Shown: one piece after another, positions 37,099-45,544 of the stretch
Position numbering within the stretch: position 1 is the first letter of the stretch
Layout: each line of letters begins with the position of its first letter
Assembly (NCBI RefSeq): GCF_009856605.1
Contig: NZ_CP047242.1
Location: forward strand, 1,238,001 to 1,302,000
Reading direction: 5' to 3'
Origin: Trichormus variabilis 0441
GTDB taxonomy: Bacteria > Cyanobacteriota > Cyanobacteriia > Cyanobacteriales > Nostocaceae
Length of the DNA stretch: 64,000 nt
The notes under the pieces: model-generated
Seen by the model: only the letters and a program-made list of their open reading frames with translations
Databases searched by the model: none
Told to the model about the DNA's origin: nothing
Program-made: the position numbers and the translations under genes

Positions 37099-37485
37099 AA
37101 CGAAGGGATAGTAGCATCTTGTCCAAACTTAGCCCCAATATTATCGAATTGAAAAGGGATATCTAGACAAATAAATATTAATAATTTCCATCTGTATAAA
37201 TACTTAAACGGCAAATACAGATGAATTTATTGAGTTAATCTGTTACTCGTTACTGGGTAGTTTGTGAAGATACATTTGTAAGGTGAGCAAGCTAGTGCGA
37301 ATAAAATTATAGTTCGTAGATAGCAATTAATTACCCAAAGTAATAGTAACTAGGAATAAAGCCATGACTACAAACTTATATTTATTTTTATTCACCTGCG
37401 GACAATGCACGAGTTAACAGATATTTATTTCTAAAATAATATTAGAATTAAATAATTAAGTTTGTCAAGTGTGTTTATATTTTGT
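37099..37485. other. Intergenic region, no gene seen
   Basis: About 390 AT-rich bases between two leftward genes. It holds the kinase promoter. No ORF, RNA or strong hairpin found. Confidence 0.4.
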
Positions 37486-38280
37486 TTATTTTCGTTCTCC
37501 TAAGGAGCGAATTGATTCTGCTATAAAGGCAACAATTGCAGATAGAAAAATCAGCAAAACACTGAGAGCATTAATATCAGGTTTAACACCACTTCTAATC
37601 CGACTAAAAATTTCCATTGGTAAGGTGTTGTAACCGCTACCTGAGGTAAAACTAGCAATGAGAAAGTCATCTAGACTAAGAACAAATGCTAGTAAACAGC
37701 CAGCAACAATTCCTGGCATTAATTGTGGTAGTAATACTTGCAGAAATGCTTGTATTGGTGTAGCGCCTAAATCAAGTGCAGCTTCTTCTAAATGGGGGTC
37801 TAAATTTGTCAGTCGTGATGAAACCACTAAAGCGATATAAGCTATACAAAATACCACATGGGCAGCCACAATCGTCCATAAGCTGAGGGGGATGGCGAAG
37901 GTAGCGAGAAAGACGAGAGTGGCAACAGCGATCGCAATATCGGGAATAATTAATGGTAGATAAGCAATGCCACGATACAAATTCTTTCCAGGAAACTGAT
38001 AACGCGCCAAACCCACAGCCATTAAAGTTCCTAATACGGCAGAAATACCGACGGCACTACAGGCAACCAGCAAACTATTTTTCAAAGCTGATAAGATGCG
38101 ATCGTCACCTAATAGCTGGTAATACCAATCAAGGGTGAAGCCTTGCCAAGTTGCACTGTAAGGTGATTTATTGAAGCTATAAAATCCCAGTACCAGGATA
38201 GGTAGGTACATGAATATAAATAGGAGTACGGAGAAAACCGCCTGCCATGAGGAAAACTTGAAACTCTTTTTTGACAACAT
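37486..38280 (-). CDS. PotC-type ABC transporter permease (spermidine/putrescine family)
   Basis: 264 residues with six membrane helices. The EAA loop that docks the ATPase is visible (EEAALDLGATPIQAFLQVLLP, about 160-180). Layout FMYLPILVLGFYSFN at the N-terminus is typical of PotC/YdcV permeases for polyamines or similar. The usual partners (ATPase, PotB permease, binding protein) are absent on both sides; a recombinase unit lies where an upstream partner would be expected. It may function with distant subunits. Confidence 0.85.
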   Translation of the reverse strand: MLSKKSFKFSSWQAVFSVLLFIFMYLPILVLGFYSFNKSPYSATWQGFTLDWYYQLLGDDRILSALKNSLLVACSAVGISAVLGTLMAVGLARYQFPGKNLYRGIAYLPLIIPDIAIAVATLVFLATFAIPLSLWTIVAAHVVFCIAYIALVVSSRLTNLDPHLEEAALDLGATPIQAFLQVLLPQLMPGIVAGCLLAFVLSLDDFLIASFTSGSGYNTLPMEIFSRIRSGVKPDINALSVLLIFLSAIVAFIAESIRSLGERK

Positions 38281-38626
38281 TTTTAGCTCCTAATATCACT
38301 TTAATGCTCAAATAATTCTCAAAATCACTAATTTCAATGTTTGTTATCCTATTTTGAGTATTATTTTATATGCGTTTTTAATGCTAGTTTAATGCTCAAT
38401 TTTATTATCTGTTACCCTGCATACGCAAAAAAGAAAGGGAGTGTAACAACTCCCTAACGCTTCACCCGCTTTAAAACCTCAGTTACATCATCACTGACAA
38501 CTCTATAACCTTGCTATATTATTCTTGATATTGCATTGGTTAAATAATCTGTCTTGTTGAGATTCATCAGAGGGAGACATATCAAAACATTCAAATGGTA
38601 TTGTTGTGACATATCTAATAGAGTAA
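38281..38626. promoter_or_regulatory. Region between PotC gene and recombinase unit with TTAATGCTCAA motifs
   Basis: 346 bases. TTAATGCTCAAAT occurs at 38301-38313, TTTAATGCTCAATTTT begins at 38388, TTAATGCT occurs at 38378-38385, and an inverted near-copy (ATTTTGAGTATTA) begins at 38351. The same words recur at 40282-40304 on the other side of the recombinase. They could be recombinase arm-binding sites or operators. Confidence 0.5.
38420..38455 (-). terminator. Rho-independent terminator of the recombinase unit
   Basis: On the minus strand AGGGAGT (from 38455 to 38449) pairs with ACTCCCT (38442-38436) around a six-base loop and is followed by TTCTTTTTTGCG. This is a good intrinsic terminator and closes leftward transcription from the recombinase and the 56-residue ORF before it reaches the PotC gene. 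Confidence 0.8.
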
Positions 38627-38797
38627 TCAATCAGCTCTATAGACATGAGAGCCGTGTAGATTCTTTACATAAAACTTTAATTGCTCTGAGTTGTCATGCA
38701 CATAAAAGCAATACTCGCTACCTTCACGTATTACCGCAACATATTTACCTTGGTCAGTGATTTCGTAAACTTCTACCTTGTCGCATTGAATTTCCAT
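38627..38797 (-). CDS. 56-residue hypothetical protein downstream of recombinase
   Basis: ATG at 38797, stop at 38627-38629, GAAGGA directly before the start. The product begins MEIQCDKVEVYEITDQGKY and ends HGSHVYRAD; it looks like a small beta-rich protein (VAVIREGSEYCFYVHDNSEQ). It lies between the recombinase stop and an intrinsic terminator on the same strand, so it may be the second gene of the unit. It is below the length that many gene callers report. A 68-residue frame on the opposite strand has no such support. Confidence 0.6.
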   Translation of the reverse strand: MEIQCDKVEVYEITDQGKYVAVIREGSEYCFYVHDNSEQLKFYVKNLHGSHVYRAD

Positions 38798-38860
38798 TCC
38801 TTCAAGCTGCTGCCATTGTGCATTGGACTATGTCATTTCGCTAGAAGGGTATAGTGTAGA

Positions 38861-40282
38861 CTATTTAGTCTCTTTCTCAGCTAGTAATTTATTGATTAAC
38901 TCCTGTTGTTGCCTTAACTGTTCTTTCAGGATATCTAACTCTGTTTGTTGTATTGATTGTTGGTTAGCTGGCAAATCGGGATTAGTTTTCTCTGCGAAGA
39001 TAGCCACGTCTTGGTAATGCTTATTGCTGACGTCGATGTTGTGTCCACACCATTTAGCAACTATTTTTTCATCTTGTCCTAAATCAAATACTTGATGTGT
39101 AATGAATGTATGGCGTGTGTTGTAAGGTGAAAGATACTTTGAGAGTTTGCCTTGTTCTATTAACTGAGGGATTATTCCTTGTTGATTGTGTGTTCCTCGC
39201 CAAATATGCCCAAAATTAGCATCATTAATAATTTTTCCGTTTTTGGTTGTGAACACCACATCATTATCTTGACCTTCAGGAATTGATTGTAATAGCTTCC
39301 ATAGCTCACCGTCTCTAATGATCGGAAACCTGCGAATTAATTCACCCTTGTAACTACTATCATTTTTCAATGGATAAAACTTACGTGTTCTAGGTTCATA
39401 AGTTCTACGAATTAAAATCCTCTCTTTGTCCCACTCAATATCGCACCACATAAACGCTACAGCTTCACCAGTTCTACATCCTGTAAGGAATTTGAATTTA
39501 ATGAAATTATAATAATGGGTGTATTCGTACTTCACTAAATCAAGTATTGCTTGTACTTCATCCCAGGTGTAGGCTTTTGATTGGTCAAGCACATCATTAT
39601 CGCTGCTTACTTCATTTTGTTTTTTCCCTTTAGCGCCTTTAGTGGTTATCTCGTCGGCTAGACCGTCATAGGGATTATGGGTCAATAGCTTGTTTTTTAT
39701 GCCTAATTGATAGGCTTTTGAGAGATTAATTAAAATCTGCTTAGTTGATTTAGTGTTCCTATTTTCTATCAACCAATTCCTGATTTTTAAAGCATCTTCA
39801 CTCTTTGTAGCTTCTATTGCTAATTTAATAAAATTACGATAAAGCGTTTGATATAAATTTTTATACGTACTCTCCCTCAATCCTGGTTTTCTGTACTCAC
39901 AATACATATCCCAGACTTCTAGTAGCGATAACTGGGGTTTAGGTGGTATCTCGTCACTGCTACTTGTCGCGGAAACATCTCTAACTAATCTGAGTTTTGC
40001 TCTTAAACCATATTCTTCAAGTATTTCCTGGTATCTACCTAAATTGAATATGCCCTCATTGGTAGATAACTTCCCATCTTCTAACTCAAGTTGTAACCGA
40101 CGCTGTAATTTTGCGGCTGTAGCTTCCCAGTCATCTGGGTTAATGCCTGTCCCTAGCTTTATTTGCTTACCATCTGCAAAGTAACTCCGAGGGAAGCAAG
40201 CCTTAACGCTACTAGAGTCTATCCTGACAACTACTTGACCCTTCTTAGCCTTACCTGTGGGTGTTTTTGCACCGTTCACCAT
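38861..40282 (-). CDS. Tyrosine recombinase/phage-type integrase
   Basis: About 474 residues from the ATG at 40282 (MVNGAKTPTGKA); a TTG at 40291 is also in frame. An N-terminal arm-binding domain (about 10-70), a SAM-like core-binding domain (LLEVWDMYCEYRKPGLREST) and a catalytic domain are present. The catalytic residues are intact: Arg in TGCRTGEAVAFMW, H-x-x-R in YNTRHTFITH, His in WCGHNIDVSNKHY and the Tyr nucleophile in that last segment. A C-terminal coiled coil (LDILKEQLRQQQELINKLL) follows. No phage or excisionase genes accompany it. Confidence 0.92.
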   Translation of the reverse strand: MVNGAKTPTGKAKKGQVVVRIDSSSVKACFPRSYFADGKQIKLGTGINPDDWEATAAKLQRRLQLELEDGKLSTNEGIFNLGRYQEILEEYGLRAKLRLVRDVSATSSSDEIPPKPQLSLLEVWDMYCEYRKPGLRESTYKNLYQTLYRNFIKLAIEATKSEDALKIRNWLIENRNTKSTKQILINLSKAYQLGIKNKLLTHNPYDGLADEITTKGAKGKKQNEVSSDNDVLDQSKAYTWDEVQAILDLVKYEYTHYYNFIKFKFLTGCRTGEAVAFMWCDIEWDKERILIRRTYEPRTRKFYPLKNDSSYKGELIRRFPIIRDGELWKLLQSIPEGQDNDVVFTTKNGKIINDANFGHIWRGTHNQQGIIPQLIEQGKLSKYLSPYNTRHTFITHQVFDLGQDEKIVAKWCGHNIDVSNKHYQDVAIFAEKTNPDLPANQQSIQQTELDILKEQLRQQQELINKLLAEKETK

Positions 40283-40349
40283 AATGCTCAATTAATGCTC
40301 AAATGTGGATACTTAATATTATATTTATTGATTTATAAGCATTGTACAT

Positions 40350-40383
40350 AATAAACCGCCTGCGTATACGCAGGCGGTTTATT
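40350..40383. terminator. 34-bp perfect palindrome
   Basis: Half-site AATAAACCGCCTGCGTA (40350-40366) is followed immediately by its exact complement up to 40383. GC-rich core with flanking A and T runs, so it would act as an intrinsic terminator in both directions. It lies 68 bases upstream of the recombinase start, between divergent genes, where a terminator is not expected. It may mark the edge of the recombinase unit. Confidence 0.7.
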
Positions 40384-40565
40384 GTGAAATGGAGAAATAT
40401 TCACCTTTTTGTGATCTATTTAGGATTACCAATCCTGAAATGTGTTCGACTCGATATGAAACGTCAATATCGTAGCCGAAATTTCATTCATGGGTTTCAA
40501 GAATTATCTAGTACCAAAATATATAACTGCTATAGGGCTAGTATTTGATTTCTGAAATAGACTTA

Positions 40566-40613
40566 GGGCAATGCCCACCACAACCATGATACGGTGGGCA
40601 TTGCCCACCCTAC
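40566..40613. repeat. GGGCATTGCCC-type dispersed inverted repeat
   Basis: GGGCAATGCCCACC (40566-40579) pairs with GGTGGGCATTGCCC (40593-40606). The word GTGGGCATTGCCCACC recurs at 47440-47455 and a truncated form at 47706-47722. Confidence 0.8.
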
Positions 40614-41074
40614 AGATACTTAGATATTTTCAATAATCAAATTAGATTCCTATAGCTTAGTTTAGTAAATAAGAGGATAAACAAGTAAATAGTAGCAAAT
40701 ACTTTAAATATTGGTGCAGGAAACAGGAGAAACTATAAAATTACTAATTTCCTGGGTTTTTACTCAGATAAAGGGGGGAAATTACTTGAATACTTTCGAG
40801 TTATTGAGTTTAATTAGTCCAATAAATTATATTTGATAATTTATTAAATGCAACAAACTAATTAATCATAGAACAAAAATCATCTCTTGGGAATGGGAAG
40901 ATTTCCCTACTAAGATAGACAAGGAATTAAGAATATAAAGCATAAGATGATGAGGCAGTTAATTTAAAAATTGGTGTTAAGAAGTAGTTTCTAGTGCAAA
41001 TTTAATTGTCTATCAGGCACTCTTGAAACAAAAGATCAACACACCTAATTCAAATCTTAGTTTGTAGGAGGTTT

Positions 41075-42157
41075 GTGATGCGAATTGCTCAGGTAGCCCC
41101 ATTATGGGAGAGAGTACCCCCGCCTGCTTACGGCGGTATAGAGTTAGTAGTGGGGTTATTAACAGATGAGTTAGTCCGACGTGGACACGAAGTTACTCTG
41201 TTTGCATCGGGAGATTCTATCAGTTTAGCAAACCTAGTATCAGTTCATCCCCGTGCGCTAAGGCTTGATTCCAGTGTTAAGGAATACGGCATTTATGAAA
41301 TGCTCCAACTAAGCACAGTCTATGAGCGTGCAGATGAGTTTGATATCATTCATTCACACATGGGTTGTGCATCATTACCTTACACAAAGTTAGTCAAAAC
41401 ACCCACTGTTCACACTCTACACGGCATTTTTACCCCTGACAACGAAAAAATGTTTAGGTATGCCAAAACAGAGCCTTTTGTGAGTATTTCGGATGCACAA
41501 CGGGATCTGAGATTAGGACTTAATTATGTGGGAACAGTCTACAACGGCATTGATGTTAATAGTTATAAATTTTATCCCCAACCGGATGAACCACCATATT
41601 TAGCGTTTTTAGGTCGAATATCTCCAGAAAAAGGTACACATCTAGCAATAGAAATTGCCAAAAAATCTGGCTGGCATTTAAAAATTGCAGGTAAAGTAGA
41701 TGTCGTTGATGTGGAATATTTTGAAAAGGAAATTAAACCATTAATTGATGGTAAGCAAATTGAATATTTAGGTGAAGCAGACCACACACAAAAAAATGTA
41801 TTGATGGGAGGTGCAGTCGCCACCCTATTCCCTATTACGTGGAGAGAACCATTCGGATTAGTAATGGTTGAGTCAATGGCATCAGGTACGCCTGTGATTG
41901 CGATGAATCTTGGCTCTACAACAGAGGTAATTGCCCACGGTAAAACAGGCTTCCTATGCAGTAATGTAGAAGAATGCGTTAGTGCGATCGCCAAAGTTGC
42001 AGATTTAGACCGTTATACTTGTCGGGAGTATGTGCAGAACCGTTTTAGCCTGCAAGCCATGACCGAAGGCTATGAAGAAGTTTATCGACAAATTTTGCAA
42101 CAGCGCTTTGCTAATAATGGGCATCACCGGAGTACAGTTGCTTTGAGTAAAGTATAG
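41075..42157 (+). CDS. Glycosyltransferase family 4
   Basis: 360 residues with TAGGAGG upstream. N-terminal GT4 domain with a Gly-rich APLWERVPPPAYGGIELVV segment; C-terminal nucleotide-sugar domain with LAFLGRISPEKGTHLAIEIA near 170 and REPFGLVMVESMASGTPVIA near 260, which contains the E-x7-E motif. Acceptor unknown. It starts a run of rightward genes and is not in an obvious polysaccharide cluster. Confidence 0.92.
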   Translation: MMRIAQVAPLWERVPPPAYGGIELVVGLLTDELVRRGHEVTLFASGDSISLANLVSVHPRALRLDSSVKEYGIYEMLQLSTVYERADEFDIIHSHMGCASLPYTKLVKTPTVHTLHGIFTPDNEKMFRYAKTEPFVSISDAQRDLRLGLNYVGTVYNGIDVNSYKFYPQPDEPPYLAFLGRISPEKGTHLAIEIAKKSGWHLKIAGKVDVVDVEYFEKEIKPLIDGKQIEYLGEADHTQKNVLMGGAVATLFPITWREPFGLVMVESMASGTPVIAMNLGSTTEVIAHGKTGFLCSNVEECVSAIAKVADLDRYTCREYVQNRFSLQAMTEGYEEVYRQILQQRFANNGHHRSTVALSKV

Positions 42158-42368
42158 AACATGGCTGAATCTTTATACCTGCTCATGTGAAGGGTGATAA
42201 TGTAACACCAAAAGCTTCTTGAGTTGGTTTGGTTGGTAATGCTAATGATTTTTGATGATTACCCATTACCAATTACCAACTCCACAGAGGAAAATAATTC
42301 TCTAGACTTATAAAACATGGGTGATGCGATCGCTTTATGATGCGGTAAGTGGTATATAGGCGATCGTT

Positions 42369-43514
42369 ATGACGCAGATAATCTCAATCAATGACAATCA
42401 ACGTTTACAACTGGAACCTTTAGAAGTTCCCTCCCGTTTGCTGTTGGGGCCTGGGCCATCAAACGCCCATCCCGCAGTCTTGCAAGCGATGAATGTTTCA
42501 CCAGTGGGACATCTTGACCCGGCTTTCCTCGCACTGATGGATGAAATTCAATCCTTGCTGCGCTATGTATGGCAAACAGAAAACCCCCTCACCATTGCTG
42601 TGAGTGGTACGGGGACAGCTGCAATGGAAGCAACCATCGCCAATGCTGTAGAACCCGGTGACGTAGTATTAATTGGTGTAGCTGGTTATTTTGGTAATCG
42701 TCTTGTGGATATGGCTGGACGCTATGGCGCAGATGTCCGCACAATTTCCAAACCTTGGGGACAAGTTTTCTCACTGGAAGAACTCCGCACAGCTTTAGAA
42801 AACAATCGTCCGGCAATTTTGGCTTTAGTTCATGCAGAAACTTCCACAGGCGCACGTCAACCCTTGGAAGGGGTGGGTGAGTTGTGTCGAGAATTTGGCA
42901 CTCTGTTATTAGTAGATACAGTTACTAGCTTGGGTGGTGTCCCTATCTTTTTGGATGGGTGGGGAGTAGATTTAGCCTACAGTTGCAGTCAGAAAGGTCT
43001 AGGTTGTTCTCCTGGCGCTTCGCCTTTTACCATGAGTTCCCGTGCTATTGAGAAGTTGCAACGGCGACGCACCAAAGTTGCAAATTGGTATTTAGACATG
43101 AATTTGCTGGGTAAGTATTGGGGTAGTGAGCGAGTTTATCACCATACAGCCCCGATTAATTTGTATTATGCTTTGCGGGAAGCGTTGCGTTTAATTGCCC
43201 AGGAAGGATTAGCAAACTGCTGGCAACGTCATCAAAAGAACGTAGAATATTTGTGGGAAAGATTAGAAGATATAGGCTTAAGTCTGCACGTTGAGAAAGA
43301 ATACAGACTACCAACCCTCACAACAGTCCGTATTCCCGACGGAGTGGATGGTAAAGCAGTCGCCCGTCAGTTACTCAATGAACATAACATTGAAGTTGGC
43401 GGTGGTTTAGGCGAATTAGCAGGTAAAGTCTGGCGTGTGGGGCTAATGGGTTTCAATAGCCGCAAAGAAAGTGTTGACCAACTGATTCCAGCTTTAGAGC
43501 AAGTTTTACGTTAG
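42369..43514 (+). CDS. Class V aminotransferase (alanine/serine-glyoxylate type)
   Basis: 381 residues. LLGPGPSNAHPAVLQAM at the N-terminus and the PLP-lysine segment AYSCSQKGLGCSPGASPF near residue 210 match alanine-glyoxylate/serine-glyoxylate aminotransferases, which work in photorespiratory glycolate metabolism. In some cyanobacterial annotations this family is called the soluble hydrogenase 42-kDa subunit; the sequence is that of a PLP enzyme. Confidence 0.93.
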   Translation: MTQIISINDNQRLQLEPLEVPSRLLLGPGPSNAHPAVLQAMNVSPVGHLDPAFLALMDEIQSLLRYVWQTENPLTIAVSGTGTAAMEATIANAVEPGDVVLIGVAGYFGNRLVDMAGRYGADVRTISKPWGQVFSLEELRTALENNRPAILALVHAETSTGARQPLEGVGELCREFGTLLLVDTVTSLGGVPIFLDGWGVDLAYSCSQKGLGCSPGASPFTMSSRAIEKLQRRRTKVANWYLDMNLLGKYWGSERVYHHTAPINLYYALREALRLIAQEGLANCWQRHQKNVEYLWERLEDIGLSLHVEKEYRLPTLTTVRIPDGVDGKAVARQLLNEHNIEVGGGLGELAGKVWRVGLMGFNSRKESVDQLIPALEQVLR

Positions 43515-43636
43515 GGTCAAAATTCTTTGTAAGTCCTCAACTTGGGCTAAAAGTCTGAGTTTAGCTACAAAGGATTTTACTAAATGTTTTAGGGGGAAAT
43601 ATTTTGTTTACACCCCTAAATTCTGATAACTGCGAC

Positions 43637-43676
43637 ATAAGTACTGGGCGAGTTTCCTAATTCACTCAGTACTTAT
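43637..43676 (+). terminator. Hairpin downstream of the aminotransferase gene
   Basis: ATAAGTACTG (43637-43646) and CAGTACTTAT (43667-43676) are perfect complements. It lies 120 bases after the stop with weak T content beyond. Confidence 0.5.
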
Positions 43677-43812
43677 TACTTATTTATGCTTACTCTTCTT
43701 ATTTCAGAGATAACATTACGATACAGAGCTATCCTCTGGAGGATTGTGACGCTTAATAATAATATATTCTTGCTGGTTGTAACGCTTTCTTGCTTTCTTC
43801 TCCAAGACAATT

Positions 43813-44463
43813 ATGGTTGAATTTGATGAACAGCTACGCTCCTTAGTTGCTCAAGCCTGTGGACATCCACCCGGAAGCCCTCAGCGTCAAAAGCTGCTCA
43901 CGCAAATTATTCGCATGACTTCCCGTAAACTTTGGAAGGAATACACTCCCTACTATCAAGATGCACTGCAACAAACTTGGCTGTACTTTTGTCGCAACGT
44001 TTGTGAAGGGTTGACAGGACAAAAATATGACCCTACTTATGGTACTGTGATTACCTGGCTGAATGCCTATCTTAGACGTAGATTACAAGACTTTTATATC
44101 AACCAAAATAAAGAACAAGCAACAACAGTTCCTTTAAGAATTCGCCAATCTAAATCAGGTGAAAGCAGTGATGTTATTGACCCTGTAGAAAATTTGGCTG
44201 CTACTCCTGAAACACCACCAATTTTGGAAGAGTTGGAAACTTGGGTAAAGAGGGATTTGAGCGGAGAACTGCGCGGTACTCATGTGAAAGGCCGTCCTGA
44301 TGTAAACTGTCAGGTGTTAATTCTCAAGCGCTTACCTCCGGAAGTAAGTTGGAAAGAATTGTCTGAGCAATTTGGGCTGGCAATTCCTACATTGAGTAGT
44401 TTTTATCAGCGTCAGTGTCTGCCACGGTTACGTAAATTCGCTGAGTCAGAAGGTTTAATTTGA
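43813..44463 (+). CDS. Sigma-70-like/ECF-like regulatory protein
   Basis: 216 residues. The mid-N-terminal part (YQDALQQTWLYFCRNVCEG, then YGTVITWLNAYLRRRLQDF) resembles sigma region 2; the C-terminal part (LPPEVSWKELSEQFGLAIPT, then LSSFYQRQCLPRLRKF) resembles a region-4 HTH. A linker of about 60 residues separates them. The fit to sigma factors is moderate; it may be a divergent sigma-like protein. No anti-sigma gene is adjacent. Confidence 0.65.
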   Translation: MVEFDEQLRSLVAQACGHPPGSPQRQKLLTQIIRMTSRKLWKEYTPYYQDALQQTWLYFCRNVCEGLTGQKYDPTYGTVITWLNAYLRRRLQDFYINQNKEQATTVPLRIRQSKSGESSDVIDPVENLAATPETPPILEELETWVKRDLSGELRGTHVKGRPDVNCQVLILKRLPPEVSWKELSEQFGLAIPTLSSFYQRQCLPRLRKFAESEGLI

Positions 44464-44492
44464 AATAATAATAATGGGTGATTGATAAGAAC

Positions 44493-44665
44493 TAGGACTT
44501 ACGCATGAAAACGAAAGATCGAGGGTTTGGAGAAGGGTATAGGGGTATAGGGTAGCCATTTGCGTGGGAGGGTTTCCCGACTTGAGCAAACTGGCGTGTA
44601 TAAATGTTTGAAACCCTTACACCCTTACACCGTTCTCAACAGACAAACCGTGTGCGTAAGTCCTA
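44493..44665. mobile_element. 173-bp MITE-like element with 13-bp terminal inverted repeats
   Basis: TAGGACTTACGCA (44493-44505) and TGCGTAAGTCCTA (44653-44665) are perfect inverted ends. The interior is non-coding, with AGGGTATAGGGG repeats, the word GGGAGGGTTTCCCGAC (also at 61100) and CCCTTACACCCTTACACC. The ends look like transposon termini; no transposase inside. Confidence 0.7.
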
Positions 44666-44703
44666 AGAATGTATTCTTAATTACCCATAAGTAAAGAATC
44701 ATC

Positions 44704-45297
44704 TCACTGCAAAAATAACTCTCGAATTCCTGTACTACCAATCTCCACAGCCAACGCCGCCAAGAGGAAACCTAAAAGCTGGGTGACAATTACCCCACCT
44801 TCTAAACCAATCCGTTTTTCTATGGGATTTGCCAAGCGCAAAATCAACCAAGTGACAAACATCGCCGCTAAAATCCCTAACACTACAGCCAAATGTGGAC
44901 TTTGGGATTTAGACATAAATAACATCACTGTTGTTAGCGTACCCGGCCCGGCTAACAATGGTAAAGCCAAGGGTGTAATCGCCACATCCCTTCCTTCTTC
45001 GATGGTTGGTGTCTCCAATTCTCCCCGCAGCATTTGCAAAGCAATTAACAGCAACAACAGCCCCCCAGCTACCCGTAAAGATGCCATGCTGATTTCTAAA
45101 TAAGTCAAAATATATTGACCACCAAAGGCAAATAGTAATAGAACTGCGATCGCCACAATACTCGCTTTATCAATTACTCTATTCCTATCCTCCGGTTCCA
45201 TACCCTTGGTCAAAGCTAAAACTATGGGTATATTACCTATCGCATCTGCTAAGACGAACACAGCAATAAAAGTTTGAATCAAAATAGACGTATCCAC
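44704..45297 (-). CDS. MarC family membrane protein
   Basis: 197 residues with six hydrophobic helices. FVLADAIGNIPIVLALTKGM at the N-terminus and ALPLLAGPGTLTTVMLFMS near 110 are typical of MarC/NAAT proteins. Function in the family is unsettled; older drug-resistance links were withdrawn. Confidence 0.92.
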   Translation of the reverse strand: MDTSILIQTFIAVFVLADAIGNIPIVLALTKGMEPEDRNRVIDKASIVAIAVLLLFAFGGQYILTYLEISMASLRVAGGLLLLLIALQMLRGELETPTIEEGRDVAITPLALPLLAGPGTLTTVMLFMSKSQSPHLAVVLGILAAMFVTWLILRLANPIEKRIGLEGGVIVTQLLGFLLAALAVEIGSTGIRELFLQ

Positions 45298-45378
45298 AGC
45301 AATGCGCTTTTATCAAAGTTTGATAACAACTTACCTTGAGTGGGTTCAGTTGGCTATAGCCCGTAGGATGATTGAATA

Positions 45379-45489
45379 GTTAGTTGTCAGTGGTCAGTGG
45401 TCAGTTGTCGGTTGTCAGTGGTCAGTACCCAATCCCCAATCCCCAATCCCCAATCCCCAGTACCCAATCCCCAGTCCCCAATACCCCCA
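45379..45489. repeat. Tandem heptamers (GTCAGTG and CCCCAAT/CCCCAGT)
   Basis: Two consecutive arrays: GTCAGTGGTCAGTGGTCAGT-type units at about 45387-45425, then about ten CCCCAAT/CCCCAGT units to 45489. They fill the divergent gap between MarC and the nitrilase and so lie in both promoters. Confidence 0.85.
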
Positions 45490-45544
45490 ACTAACGGTAT
45501 ATTTAAGTATCTATCTCACACAACTCTACTGTTTTTTTAAGTCT

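Larger units (their letters stand above)
40283..41074. other. Gene-free region between recombinase and glycosyltransferase
   Basis: About 790 bases. Holds TAATGCTCAATT (40282-40293) and TTAATGCTCAAAT (40292-40304), a 34-bp palindrome (40350-40383) and a GGGCATTGCCC inverted repeat (40566-40606). The right half is AT-rich; TAGGAGG lies just before the ATG at 41075. No ORF with coding character. Confidence 0.5.

Noticed and set aside
38554..38760. 68-residue plus-strand frame antisense to the 56-residue ORF
   Set aside because: Lower coding character than the minus-strand ORF, which has a Shine-Dalgarno and a terminator in the right orientation.
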